A DNA stretch of 64,000 nucleotides from Guyparkeria sp. WRN-7 (GCF_001641825.1 NZ_LRFH01000003.1:62001-126000); one strand, 5' to 3'. Counted from the first letter of the stretch, positions 26,621 to 35,505 are shown. The notes: generated by a model from the letters alone, not told the origin. Translations and numbers: made by a program.

Positions 26621-27907
26621 ATGCCTCGTTCCATGTGGAAAGTTCTGACCGACAAGAAAGTGCTCTCCTGGGCCCTGTACGACTGGGCCAACTCGGCGTT
26701 TGCCGCGGTCATGCTGGCGAGCATCTTCCCGGTGTTCTTCAAGGAGTACCTGAGTGCCGGGCAGCCGGTCACCACCAGCACGTTCCATCTCGGGGTGGCC
26801 AATTCCATCGCCGGCGTGGTGATCGTGCTGCTCGCCCCGATCCTCGGCGCCATCGCGGATGCCGGCGAGGCAAGAAAACGCATGCTGCTCTCGTTTGCCG
26901 CCCTGGGGATGATCATGACCGCCTCGCTCTACGGCGTGGCACAAGGCGCCTGGTTCGCCGCGGCAACGCTGTACGTACTGGGCGTAATCGGCTTTATGGG
27001 CAGCGCGATCTTTTACGATGCCCTGATCGTCAAGGCGGCACGGCCGGAGCATTACGACCTGGTCTCCGGCTACGGCTATGCGCTCGGCTACCTGGGCGGC
27101 GGGATCCTGCTGAGCGTCGACATCCTGATGACGCTCTACCCGAGCTGGTTCGGCTTTGCCGACCGCATCGAGGCCGTGCGTTTCGCCTTTGTCAGCGTCG
27201 CCATCTGGTGGGCGGTGTTCACCCTGCCGCTGCTTTTCTACCTCCCGGCCGATCGGGCCGGCACGCGCATCGGCCTGAAGGATGCCGTCACGGGGGGCTT
27301 TCGCGATCTCTACGCCACCTACCGCGATATCCGGCAATACAGGGTGGTCTGGTTGTTCCTGGTCTCCTACTGGCTGTATATCGACGGCGTCGATACGGTG
27401 GTGCGCATGGCGGTCGACTTCGGCCTGTCCATCGGCTTCGACAGCCAGGACCTGATCGTGGCGATCCTGATCACCCAGTTTGTCGGCTTTCCCGCCGCCC
27501 TGCTGTTCGGGCTGCTCGGCGAGCGAATCGGCCCCAAGGCGGGGATACTGATTGCCCTGGGCGTCTATTTGCTGGTCACCGTCTGGGCCTACTTCATGCA
27601 CCAGGTCCAGGAGTTCTACATGCTGGCCGTCGTCATCGGCCTCGTGCAGGGCGGGGTGCAGTCGCTGAGCCGCTCGCTGTACGCACGCATCATCCCGACC
27701 GACAAGGCCGGCCAGTTCTTCGGCTTCTACAACATGATGGGCAAGTTCGCCGCCGTGATCGGCCCGGGGCTGATCGGCACGGTGGCTTTCCTGACGGACA
27801 GCTCGCGCCTGGGGATCCTGTCGGTGATTGTCCTGTTCGTGGCCGGCGCCCTGTTGCTGTGGCGGGTCGACGTCAAGGAAGGCGAGCGCATCGCCCGCCA
27901 GGCATGA
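26621..27907 (+). CDS. MFS transporter, UMF1/Atg22-like family
   Basis: 428 residues, twelve predicted membrane helices. The opening WALYDWANSAFAAVML, GAIADAGEARKRML after helix 2, and the late ARIIPTDKAGQFFGFYNMMGKFAAVIGP are characteristic of the UMF1 (Atg22-like) branch of the major facilitator superfamily. The substrate is unknown; relatives are implicated in amino-acid or solute efflux. There is no strong ribosome-binding site before 26621, and the ATG at 26633 is an alternative. Downstream of the MscS gene by 43 bp on the same strand. Confidence 0.88.
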   Translation: MPRSMWKVLTDKKVLSWALYDWANSAFAAVMLASIFPVFFKEYLSAGQPVTTSTFHLGVANSIAGVVIVLLAPILGAIADAGEARKRMLLSFAALGMIMTASLYGVAQGAWFAAATLYVLGVIGFMGSAIFYDALIVKAARPEHYDLVSGYGYALGYLGGGILLSVDILMTLYPSWFGFADRIEAVRFAFVSVAIWWAVFTLPLLFYLPADRAGTRIGLKDAVTGGFRDLYATYRDIRQYRVVWLFLVSYWLYIDGVDTVVRMAVDFGLSIGFDSQDLIVAILITQFVGFPAALLFGLLGERIGPKAGILIALGVYLLVTVWAYFMHQVQEFYMLAVVIGLVQGGVQSLSRSLYARIIPTDKAGQFFGFYNMMGKFAAVIGPGLIGTVAFLTDSSRLGILSVIVLFVAGALLLWRVDVKEGERIARQA

Positions 27908-27956
27908 GATAACGGCGACACGCTTCGCTTAGCCCGTTCTGCCCTGCGCCGCTTCC

Positions 27957-27975
27957 CCCGGCTTTGAAAGCCGGG
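27957..27975 (+). terminator. Stem-loop after the MFS gene, possible terminator
   Basis: A perfect 9 bp inverted repeat around a single G (effectively a 7 bp stem with a 5-base loop) lies 50 bp after the MFS stop. There is no T run after it, so it may be a weak or factor-dependent terminator, or mark the 5' side of the CsbD transcript. Confidence 0.4.
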
Positions 27976-28055
27976 AACGTCGGAACTAATCTCGCCGAAC
28001 GGCTCACGCTGAAAGCGCACTGAGCCGCCTTCCCTACCAGCCGGAGGAAACCGCG

Positions 28056-28253
28056 ATGGACGCAGAGCAGATCAAGGCCAACTGGAACAAGGTCAAGGGC
28101 GACTTCAAGAAGCAATGGGGCAAACTGACCGACGACGACCTCGCCGAGGCCGAGGGCCATCGTGACTACCTGATCGGCAAGATCCAGGAACGTTACGGCA
28201 TCGCCAAGGACGAGGCTCGCCAGCAACTGGACGAATTCGAGAAGAACCTCTGA
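28056..28253 (+). CDS. CsbD-family stress protein
   Basis: 65 residues, highly charged and helical. MDAEQIKANWNKVKGDFKKQWGKLTDDDL and the YLIGKIQERYGIAKDEA tail are typical of CsbD-like proteins, small general-stress products of unknown mechanism. GGAGGA lies eight bases before the ATG. It converges on the GNAT gene with a 23 bp gap. Confidence 0.93.
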   Translation: MDAEQIKANWNKVKGDFKKQWGKLTDDDLAEAEGHRDYLIGKIQERYGIAKDEARQQLDEFEKNL

Positions 28254-28276
28254 CGACCTCCGCGCCGGTCCGCCGA

Positions 28277-28798
28277 CTAGTCGGCCGGCCCGCTCGCGCG
28301 GAACGCCTCGTGGAACCGGACCGTGCCCTGCGGGACGGCGCCGTCGAACGGCAGGACGAAAAAGGCCTCCGGCGGCACGCCCTCGACGACGAGACCGGTC
28401 GGGTGCTCGAAGCCGAAGCGCGGGTAGTAGTCCGGGTGGCCGACCAGGCAGCAGCCGCGAGCCTCCAGACCCCTTAATTCAGCCAACCCCTCGCGGATCA
28501 GCGCCGCGCCGATGCCCTGGCGCTGGTGTTCGGGCAGCACCGAGACCGGCCCCAGCCCGTACCAGCCGGGCGTGCCGTCGGAAACCGTCACCGGCGAAAA
28601 GGCGATGTGGCCGACCACCCGCCCCGCTCTCACCGCCACCAGCGAGACGCTCAGCGCCCCGGCGGCGCGCAGGGCCGCGACGATGTACTGCTCGGTGTGA
28701 TCGCTGATCTCGAGTGTGGCGAAGGCGGCCTCGGTGACCGCGGCGATTGCCTCGCGGTCGGCCGGCGTCTCGGCACGAATGCTGACCGGCGCGTTCAT
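28277..28798 (-). CDS. GNAT-family N-acetyltransferase
   Basis: 173 residues. The acetyl-CoA site is visible as VLPEHQRQGIGAALIREGL (Q/RxxGxG/A type), preceded by GRVVGHIAFSPV and GLGPVSV, as in YhbS-like acetyltransferases. The later VGHPDYYPRFGFE is typical of this branch. Substrate unknown. The start codon lies in a 24 bp tandem duplication that also copies the end of the upstream DedA-like gene, so an extra ATG (28822) precedes it but reaches a stop after six codons. Translation probably follows closely on that of the upstream gene. Confidence 0.88.
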   Translation of the reverse strand: MNAPVSIRAETPADREAIAAVTEAAFATLEISDHTEQYIVAALRAAGALSVSLVAVRAGRVVGHIAFSPVTVSDGTPGWYGLGPVSVLPEHQRQGIGAALIREGLAELRGLEARGCCLVGHPDYYPRFGFEHPTGLVVEGVPPEAFFVLPFDGAVPQGTVRFHEAFRASGPAD

Positions 28799-28833
28799 CG
28801 CTCACTTACCCGGCGCGTTCATCGCTCACTTAC
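28786..28833. repeat. 24 bp perfect tandem duplication across a gene junction
   Basis: Two identical 24-base copies (28786-28809 and 28810-28833) abut. Each holds, on the minus strand, the last codons and stop of the DedA-like gene followed by the start codon and first codons of the GNAT gene. The extra copy creates a six-codon frame (Met-Asn-Ala-Pro-Gly-Lys, stop) between the two genes without breaking either. Exact identity implies a recent event. Confidence 0.97.
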
Positions 28834-30124
28834 CCGGCTCACGCACCGGCGAGGCGGCCGGCGCCCGCAGGGCATCCACAAGCAGTTCCACCACGGTGGC
28901 CCAGGCGATCCCCAACGCCACCCCCAACACGACGCCCGAGGGGGCCGCCCAGCCGGCCACGAGGGTGCCCAGCCCCACGGTGCCCAGCACGAAGGTGCCG
29001 AGTGCGGCGCAGGCCACCGCGGGCCGCCAGTTCGAGATCCGGAACGTGAACGCGGTGGTTTGAACCAGCAGTGCTGCCACGGCCGTGACCGCCACCGAAG
29101 GAAACTCCGCGTTGGGCACCAGCCCCACCAGCGCGAAGTGATCGAGAACATAGGCGCCGCCGGCCGCGGAGAGCAGCCCGACACCGATCCGAAGCGCCGC
29201 GCCCCACCCCGCTCGCCAGGAAACGAAGGCCATTACCGGGATCGCCACCCCGAGGATGCCCGGCCAGTAAAACGCCTGCAGGGCACCGCGCGCGATGGCG
29301 ACGGACTGGTCGGTTCTCACCTCAGCGATCCATTCGAGAACCGGAAAGTCGATCAGCGCCAGGCCATCCACCGCCCAGGTGTGGCTGAGCACCAGGCCGA
29401 CCGCGCCGGCGGCGCCGAACAGCGCGAGAAAGCTGAGCGTCAGGCTCAAGCCGTGGGCCAGGCTGGGGCTGAATCGCCGCGCCAGCCAGCGAAGACCGGG
29501 GGCGAGCGCCCGAACGACGCCCTCGGTGCCGGTCACCCGCAGGGCGACGAGGAATGCCTGCTCCACCCGCTGCCGGTTGACCGCGATGCGCGCGGCCACC
29601 CAGCGAATGACCAGCGCCATGATGAACAGGATCAGCACCAGGAAGGCGGCGGTCCCGGTGACCTCCTGCAGCACGTCCCAGGATGCCCCGAGCACCACGC
29701 CGAGCGTACTGAACGTGACCGCCCAGACCACGCTGGCCGGCACGTCGAACAACAGGAACCGGCGGTAGGGCACCTGCGAGGCCCCCGCGAGAAACGGCAC
29801 GATGATCCGGGTGGGCGTGGACACCCGACCCAGCACGATCGCCCACTCCCCCCGGCGCTGCATGAAGGCCTGCACCCGCCGGATCGACGGGCCGAAGAAA
29901 CGCTCCAACGGCCCCCACTGCAGCATTCGAGTGCCCCAGCGACGCCCGATATAGAAGCCGGTCGCGTTGCCCAGGAGCGTGGCCGAGATCACCACCCCCA
30001 GCAGCGGTCCCATCTCGACCTGACCGCGGGAGGCAAGGATTCCGCCGATCACCACGGCCAGCTCTCCGGGCGTGAAGAAGCCGAGGAAGAAGGCGGCTTC
30101 CGCCCAGCACAACACCCCCAGCAC
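28826..30124 (-). CDS. DedA/VTT membrane protein fused to a degenerate PAP2 domain
   Basis: 432 residues from the first recognisable start. Residues 1-~165 are a DedA/VTT domain (FTPGELAVVIGGILASRG; GRVSTPTRIIVPFLAGAS; PYRRFLLFDVPASVVWA). The C-terminal ~220 residues follow the PAP2 layout, but the catalytic residues are gone: the KxxxxxxRP segment reads VLDHFALVGLVPN, PSGH is P342-S-V-A, and the SRxxxGxHxxSD segment reads TLVAGWAAPSG (387-397). DedA proteins move lipid carriers or support envelope integrity; the second half is probably a non-catalytic partner. The start is uncertain: homology continues upstream (FLELSPLTVYVV) without an ATG/GTG/TTG, so an ATT at 30169 may be used. Confidence 0.75.
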   Translation of the reverse strand: MLGVLCWAEAAFFLGFFTPGELAVVIGGILASRGQVEMGPLLGVVISATLLGNATGFYIGRRWGTRMLQWGPLERFFGPSIRRVQAFMQRRGEWAIVLGRVSTPTRIIVPFLAGASQVPYRRFLLFDVPASVVWAVTFSTLGVVLGASWDVLQEVTGTAAFLVLILFIMALVIRWVAARIAVNRQRVEQAFLVALRVTGTEGVVRALAPGLRWLARRFSPSLAHGLSLTLSFLALFGAAGAVGLVLSHTWAVDGLALIDFPVLEWIAEVRTDQSVAIARGALQAFYWPGILGVAIPVMAFVSWRAGWGAALRIGVGLLSAAGGAYVLDHFALVGLVPNAEFPSVAVTAVAALLVQTTAFTFRISNWRPAVACAALGTFVLGTVGLGTLVAGWAAPSGVVLGVALGIAWATVVELLVDALRAPAASPVREPGK

Positions 30125-30426
30125 GACATAGACCGTCAGGGGCGAGAGCTCCAGGAACGACTGAAGAATCCTGTCGATGGGTCCACCCGTGTCCGGTTGA
30201 AGGGAAGCAAAAAAGTATAGCCAGTACCCACGGCGACGGCGGTCAACGAGTTACCGCGACCGGGGGGCACGTGAGAGCTACCTGTCTTGCCTGTGGGAGA
30301 CTCGATCTGCCCGAAATGGTTTCCCTGGATGGTTTTGCGGGATGCCCCCTGAATCCAGTCGCAACCAGATGCCACGGCGCAAGTATCCGCCTGAGCCCGA
30401 TGTGCCGGCGACTCAACCGAAGGCCC
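30125..30426. other. Intergenic region, no gene recognised
   Basis: About 300 bp between the DUF815 stop and the DedA-like gene, both on minus. The first ~45 bp next to the DedA-like gene may encode its true N-terminus. The rest probably holds its promoter. I see a short direct repeat of CTCAACCGAA at 30412 and 30426 at the DUF815 stop, and no RNA gene. Confidence 0.4.
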
Positions 30427-31185
30427 TCAACCGAAAGCGTTAAAGAACTGCCGCGCGACCCGGCCGCTGCGCACGCCGCGGGTCTGGGCGAACTTGATGG
30501 CCTCCGCGTGCAGCTCGTCACAGTCGCCCTGCCAGTCGCGGAAGTAGAAATCGACGATCTCGAGGTAGTCGGGCTGGCTGATCGGGTAGAACGACAGCCA
30601 CAGGCCGAAGCGGTCGGAGAGCGAAATCTTCTCCTCGACGGCATCCGTGTGGTGCAGCTCGGTATCGACCAGCCGCGCGCCGTCGTTGTCGCTTGCCTGC
30701 TCGGGCAGCAGGTGCCGGCGGTTGGAGCTGGCGTAGACCACCACGTTCTCCGGTGGCAGCTCCAGCGAGCCTTCCAGCACGCGCTTGAGGCCCTTGTAGC
30801 GGCTATCGCCCTGCTCGAAGGACAGATCGTCACAGAAAATAACGAAGCGCTGTGGCAGGTCGAGCAACGGGTCGATGATCTCCGGCAGATCGCCCAGGTC
30901 ATCGGCGTCCACCTCGATCATCCGCAACCCCTGATCGCCGTAGGCATTGAGCATCGCCTTGATCAAGGAGGACTTGCCCGTGCCGCGCGACCCCCACAGC
31001 AGCGCATTGTTCGCGCCGCGACCATGAAGAAAGCGCCTGGTGTTCTCCATCAACGCCGCCTTCTGGCGCTTGACGCCCAGCAACTGCTCGGGGACGACGG
31101 GATCGATCCGGTGCACCGGGCGCAGTCGTTGCGAACCGGCGCGCCAGATGGCCGCATGGGTGTTGTGCCAATCAATATCCGACAT
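30427..31185 (-). CDS. DUF815-family AAA+ ATPase
   Basis: 252 residues. Walker A is WGSRGTGKSS, Walker B VIFCDDLSFE, and the sensor-like ENVVVYASSNRRHLLPE is the best signature of DUF815, a small AAA+ family of unknown function. The N-terminal LLGVKRQKAALMENTRRFLHGRGANNALLWG also fits. The C-terminus forms a lid domain (RSGRVARQFFNAF). The ATG at 31185 lies at the edge of a ~100 bp sequence that recurs, diverged, upstream of the M23 gene at 32290-32394. Confidence 0.88.
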   Translation of the reverse strand: MSDIDWHNTHAAIWRAGSQRLRPVHRIDPVVPEQLLGVKRQKAALMENTRRFLHGRGANNALLWGSRGTGKSSLIKAMLNAYGDQGLRMIEVDADDLGDLPEIIDPLLDLPQRFVIFCDDLSFEQGDSRYKGLKRVLEGSLELPPENVVVYASSNRRHLLPEQASDNDGARLVDTELHHTDAVEEKISLSDRFGLWLSFYPISQPDYLEIVDFYFRDWQGDCDELHAEAIKFAQTRGVRSGRVARQFFNAFG

Positions 31186-31280
31186 CAGCTAGCAGGATCG
31201 GTGGGAGTGAGACCTGAAATATACATGGCATAGAGCCCTCGAGCTGGGGACTCCCCTTCGCATTGCCAAGCGGCAGGGTG
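31177..31280. repeat. Diverged direct repeat, copy 1
   Basis: About 100 bp aligning along its whole length with 32290-32394 at roughly 70-75% identity by eye. Shared cores include CATCAGCTA, AATATACATGGCA and CCCCTTCGC-TTGCC-AGCGGC. Copy 1 covers the DUF815 start and its upstream leader; the two copies bracket the M23 peptidase gene. Confidence 0.8.
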
Positions 31281-31286
31281 AGCGCC

Positions 31287-32198
31287 CTAGTTAGGCACCA
31301 CTTCCCCTCGGCGGATCACGCTGTTGATCGACAACGTCCGGCCATTGAATCGAAGCCCGATCTCCCTGCCGTTTTCCGTCCCACTGATATGAAGATGCGG
31401 CTCGAGGCTGTTTCCCGAGTTGCCGATCTCGGCCAACGGTTGCCCCGCCGTAACGACCTCCCCCGGCGCCACCTTGATGCTGCCTCGCTTCAAGTGCGCC
31501 ATGAAGACATCCGCCTCGGCACACTTCAACACGATGTAATTGCCCTCCGAACGCTCGGTGTCCGGGTGCCCCGGCGGGTTGTCCGGCCGGCCGTCGCGCA
31601 CCCGGTCGATGCGTCCCCGGCACGGGCTATGAACCGTCTCGCCGTAGATCTCGTAGCCGCCCAATGCACGCGGGGCGATACCGTCCGCCCGGTTGCCAAA
31701 GCGGTTGAGCTTGACGATGTCGACAGCCTTCTTGTCGCCACTCAGGGTGTGGAACGGGTTGGTGACGGCACTGGCCCCGCCTTGGAGCACGTAGTAAGTG
31801 CCAGAGCCGAGCGGAAAATCGAGATCAAGCGTCTTGCCCGATGGGTAATGCGACGCGATCGCCAGCACGTTCAGCACCGAGAACAAGAGAAATATCGCAG
31901 CACGTAGGACAGTGATCCCGCTGCCGCGCGGCCGACCATGGGAGTTACCGCACCCGGTCCGGAAGTACAGGAACATCGAGACAACGGCGAATAGCCCAAG
32001 GAAAACGTACCGAAGGAAATAGCTTGTAAAGGCCCAGCTACCCGCGAGGAACGCGAAAGCCATGATGCTGCCACAAGCCAACACCAGCACTGCCCAAGTG
32101 AGCTTGTCCTGGCCTCCAAGGCAAATCAGCCAAATGAGAGCCGCACCTGAGAGGAGCAATGGGTAAGCCGCGAACACGATAGGAAGACTTTCACTCAC
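31287..32198 (-). CDS. M23-family metallopeptidase with N-terminal membrane domain
   Basis: 303 residues. Four hydrophobic helices fill residues ~1-115, then a periplasmic-facing M23 domain with FHTLSGDKKAVDIVKLN (His/Asp metal-ligand region), YGETVHSPCRGRIDRVRDG, HLKRGSIKV and the HxH motif SLEPHLHISG. M23 enzymes cut peptidoglycan cross-bridges; this membrane-tethered form may be a cell-wall or bacteriocin-like hydrolase. Start codon is GTG with no clear ribosome-binding site. The base composition is more A+T-rich than the core genes. It lies between two copies of a diverged ~100 bp repeat, which suggests acquisition as a unit. Confidence 0.8.
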   Translation of the reverse strand: MSESLPIVFAAYPLLLSGAALIWLICLGGQDKLTWAVLVLACGSIMAFAFLAGSWAFTSYFLRYVFLGLFAVVSMFLYFRTGCGNSHGRPRGSGITVLRAAIFLLFSVLNVLAIASHYPSGKTLDLDFPLGSGTYYVLQGGASAVTNPFHTLSGDKKAVDIVKLNRFGNRADGIAPRALGGYEIYGETVHSPCRGRIDRVRDGRPDNPPGHPDTERSEGNYIVLKCAEADVFMAHLKRGSIKVAPGEVVTAGQPLAEIGNSGNSLEPHLHISGTENGREIGLRFNGRTLSINSVIRRGEVVPN

Positions 32199-32289
32199 GA
32201 CGCTGACTCAATAGGTGCGTAACAGTGTGGTGAGGAATAGCTGACACACAGCGTAGGCCCGCCCGTATTCAGCCGCCTCTACCTCGGTC

Positions 32290-32394
32290 ATCCGCCATCA
32301 GCTACCCGGAACGGAGAGCGGTGCTCGGATAAATATACATGGCAGGGAGTCATCGGGTTGGAGAGCCCCCTTCGCCTTGCCGAGCGGCCGGGGT
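32290..32394. repeat. Diverged direct repeat, copy 2
   Basis: Partner of 31177-31280. In this copy the sequence runs on directly into the stem-loop array at 32406-32565; in copy 1 that continuation is absent and the M23 coding end begins instead. Confidence 0.8.
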
Positions 32395-32405
32395 GTCGCA
32401 GGGTC

Positions 32406-32565
32406 GGCGCAACAAGGACGTTGCGCCGAGGTTCGGCCGCGACAGGGAAGTCGCGTCGAACCGACCCGTCCGCGGCACCCCGGACGGGAGGGAAGCCCGC
32501 AGGGCCAAGGCGAGGGGTGCCGTTCTCTTTGGGTACTTTCTCTTGGGCAAGCAAGAGAAAGTGCC
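32406..32565. repeat. Array of four stem-loops in 160 bp
   Basis: Stem 1: 8 bp, 32406-32413 with 32420-32427. Stem 2: nested, 6 bp 32430-32435 with 32457-32462 enclosing 6 bp 32438-32443 with 32450-32455. Stem 3: 8 bp, 32465-32472 with 32481-32488. Stem 4: 14 bp with one G-T pair, 32532-32545 with 32552-32565, core ACTTTCTCTTG. All others are perfect. I recall similar sequence recurring in many gammaproteobacterial genomes, often mis-called as short proteins; function unknown. It could be a structured RNA, a REP/MITE-like non-autonomous element or a multi-hairpin terminator. Confidence 0.8.
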
Positions 32566-32809
32566 TCGCGCGCTGGACTGGGAACGATGAAGCAGCCGTA
32601 CCAAGTAAAGAGCGTGCGAAACCGTTCCCACGTCTTTAAGCGTTCTGCCCGCCTCCTTCCTGCCGCTTATACCGCCGGTTTCGCTCCCGAAAAAATCCCT
32701 CTAAGGGAACACCAGCCGGGCCAAAAGCAATAGCCCCTCACCTTTCCAGTGACTTAGATAGGTCCGACCCCGCCCACGTGCAGCTGCTTCCACTGGCTGC
32801 GAACAAACC

Positions 32810-33835
32810 TTAGACGTCGTTACTCTGAAGAAAACAATTCAACTGATGCGCCAAGTCCTCGGCTTCATCGCTATTCAAATATGGAACCTTAATTGTTCTT
32901 GCCCAATAAAAATTCTTTCCAGTTATCTCTCTGACCTTACTAAAGGGCATGCCAACTATCGCGGAACCTCTTTTGGGAACTGGCGTAATAAATTCAACAT
33001 CTCGATACAATGTATCGTACGCAGGTGACCTAACAGGACCATTCCTGACTCTTGCCGCGGCAACAATACCGGACCACCTATGCGAGAAAAACACGATATC
33101 TCCGGGGTGAACGTGTCTAACAAATCTTTTGGCATCACCAAAAGCGGCTACCCGATCCTGCTCCACCATGTACCAAATAGACTCCTCATCCCAGCTTCTA
33201 TTTGTATCAAACAGAACCCCTTTGGCATCAGCCGGGTTTTTGTGTTTATCGTACGGCGGAGCAAAAAACTCAAAATAATACTCTCCGGCTAAATCGTATA
33301 TCCTGTAGGGAAGGAAATTTATAGAAACCCCTTGCCGCCTCCAATAGTCCACGCCGTTTATGAGCCTTTCATCAGCAGCGCTACCAATAACCACAAGGTG
33401 CTGTTTCACGTTGATTGATCGTGGCTCTAATGCATGCTCGAGATCGAATGCTTCTTGATGCGCCTTGTGAAGTTCTACGTCTTGGCCGGAATACTTATGA
33501 TATTTACTTTCCAACTGAGCATACGTCCATTGACCCGCTTCCTGGGCATACCTAAGAGCCTGATGCAAAGCCTCTTCACCTGCCAGCCCACGCTTGAGCT
33601 CAAATATTGTTAGATCACCCTCTTCGTTAAGAGCATAAATATCAGCTTCAGCCTGATACTTACGCTCTTGGAACACTGGCATCAGGCCGGCATCTTCAAA
33701 AAGAACGTCGAGAACGCTTCTAGCAACGAGGTCTTCCAAATCCTTCTCAAGCCTCCCAAGTGCCGAAAAATCTTTAAATGCGACGGGCGTGAGCTTGTCT
33801 AGATCATCGTTATCTGTGTTGAATTTATAAAGCAT
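32810..33835 (-). CDS. Putative restriction-type nuclease: NucS/PD-(D/E)XK domain plus possible PUA/EVE-like domain
   Basis: 341 residues. Residues ~25-120 form a PD-(D/E)XK-type core: E34, D65 in EADIYAL, and E79-L-K81 in LTIFELKRG, with a helix carrying HQALRYAQEAG, as in NucS/DUF91-like nucleases. The C-terminal third (FGDAKRFVRHVHPGDIVFFSHRWSGIVAAARVRNG, read in pieces) looks like a PUA/EVE/ASCH-type barrel that could read modified bases. Combined, this suggests a single-chain modification-dependent endonuclease, possibly anti-phage; that is inference. The gene is strikingly A+T-rich compared with its neighbours and sits in a foreign-looking island. Ribosome-binding site weak. Confidence 0.6.
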   Translation of the reverse strand: MLYKFNTDNDDLDKLTPVAFKDFSALGRLEKDLEDLVARSVLDVLFEDAGLMPVFQERKYQAEADIYALNEEGDLTIFELKRGLAGEEALHQALRYAQEAGQWTYAQLESKYHKYSGQDVELHKAHQEAFDLEHALEPRSINVKQHLVVIGSAADERLINGVDYWRRQGVSINFLPYRIYDLAGEYYFEFFAPPYDKHKNPADAKGVLFDTNRSWDEESIWYMVEQDRVAAFGDAKRFVRHVHPGDIVFFSHRWSGIVAAARVRNGPVRSPAYDTLYRDVEFITPVPKRGSAIVGMPFSKVREITGKNFYWARTIKVPYLNSDEAEDLAHQLNCFLQSNDV

Positions 33836-33886
33836 TTAAAGACCAACAACTCCCTTTTGGTTAAAACACATCCATTATAAAATACA

Positions 33887-33911
33887 AAAGCCCGCTATTC
33901 GCGGGCTTTTT
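33887..33911 (-). terminator. Intrinsic terminator downstream of lysS
   Basis: A perfect 9 bp stem (33887-33895 and 33901-33909) with a five-base loop lies 25 bp past the lysS stop. Runs of A/T flank both sides, so it can act in either direction; its natural use is to end the lysS transcript. Confidence 0.9.
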
Positions 33912-33935
33912 AACATTATTATCAAGACCTTGTAG

Positions 33936-35432
<1,497 letters not shown>

Positions 35433-35463
35433 GGTTCGTGTCTGCCTTGGGGAAAAGGAAAAA

Positions 35464-35483
35464 CGGCCGGGCGATCCCGGCCG
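35464..35483 (-). terminator. Terminator or attenuator between prfB and lysS
   Basis: A perfect 8 bp stem (35464-35471 and 35476-35483) with a four-base loop, followed on the minus strand by five T then C/T-rich sequence. It lies 22 bp past the prfB stop and 31 bp before lysS. It should stop a good share of prfB transcripts unless read-through is controlled. Confidence 0.75.
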
Positions 35484-35505
35484 GTCTGTATTCGGTCGGC
35501 CCCGA

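Larger units (their letters stand above)
32199..32809. other. Intergenic region with repeat and stem-loop array, no gene recognised
   Basis: 611 bp between the M23 start and the nuclease stop. It contains the second copy of the flanking repeat, an array of four stem-loops and about 230 bp of plain sequence after it. Overlapping short frames on both strands across 32339-32733 translate to Arg/Gly-rich strings of the kind often mis-annotated over such repeats; I reject them as genes. Confidence 0.6.

Noticed and set aside
28526-30220. A 564-codon open frame on the plus strand opposite the DedA and GNAT genes
   Set aside because: His/Arg/Gly/Pro-rich translation with no domain, lying over two genes with clear families; a shadow frame of G+C-rich sequence.
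30412-30435. CTCAACCGAA direct repeat at the DUF815 stop
   Set aside because: Two 10 bp copies only, easily chance or minor slippage.
31287-32198. M23 gene called inactive because HxxxD is not standard
   Set aside because: FHTLSGDKKAVDIV keeps a His upstream and the Asp, and HLHI is intact; this spacing is plausible for a subfamily, so I do not claim loss of activity.
32339-32733. Short proteins in several frames over the stem-loop array
   Set aside because: Frames overlap on both strands, have no ribosome-binding site or consistent homology, and lie on inverted repeats.
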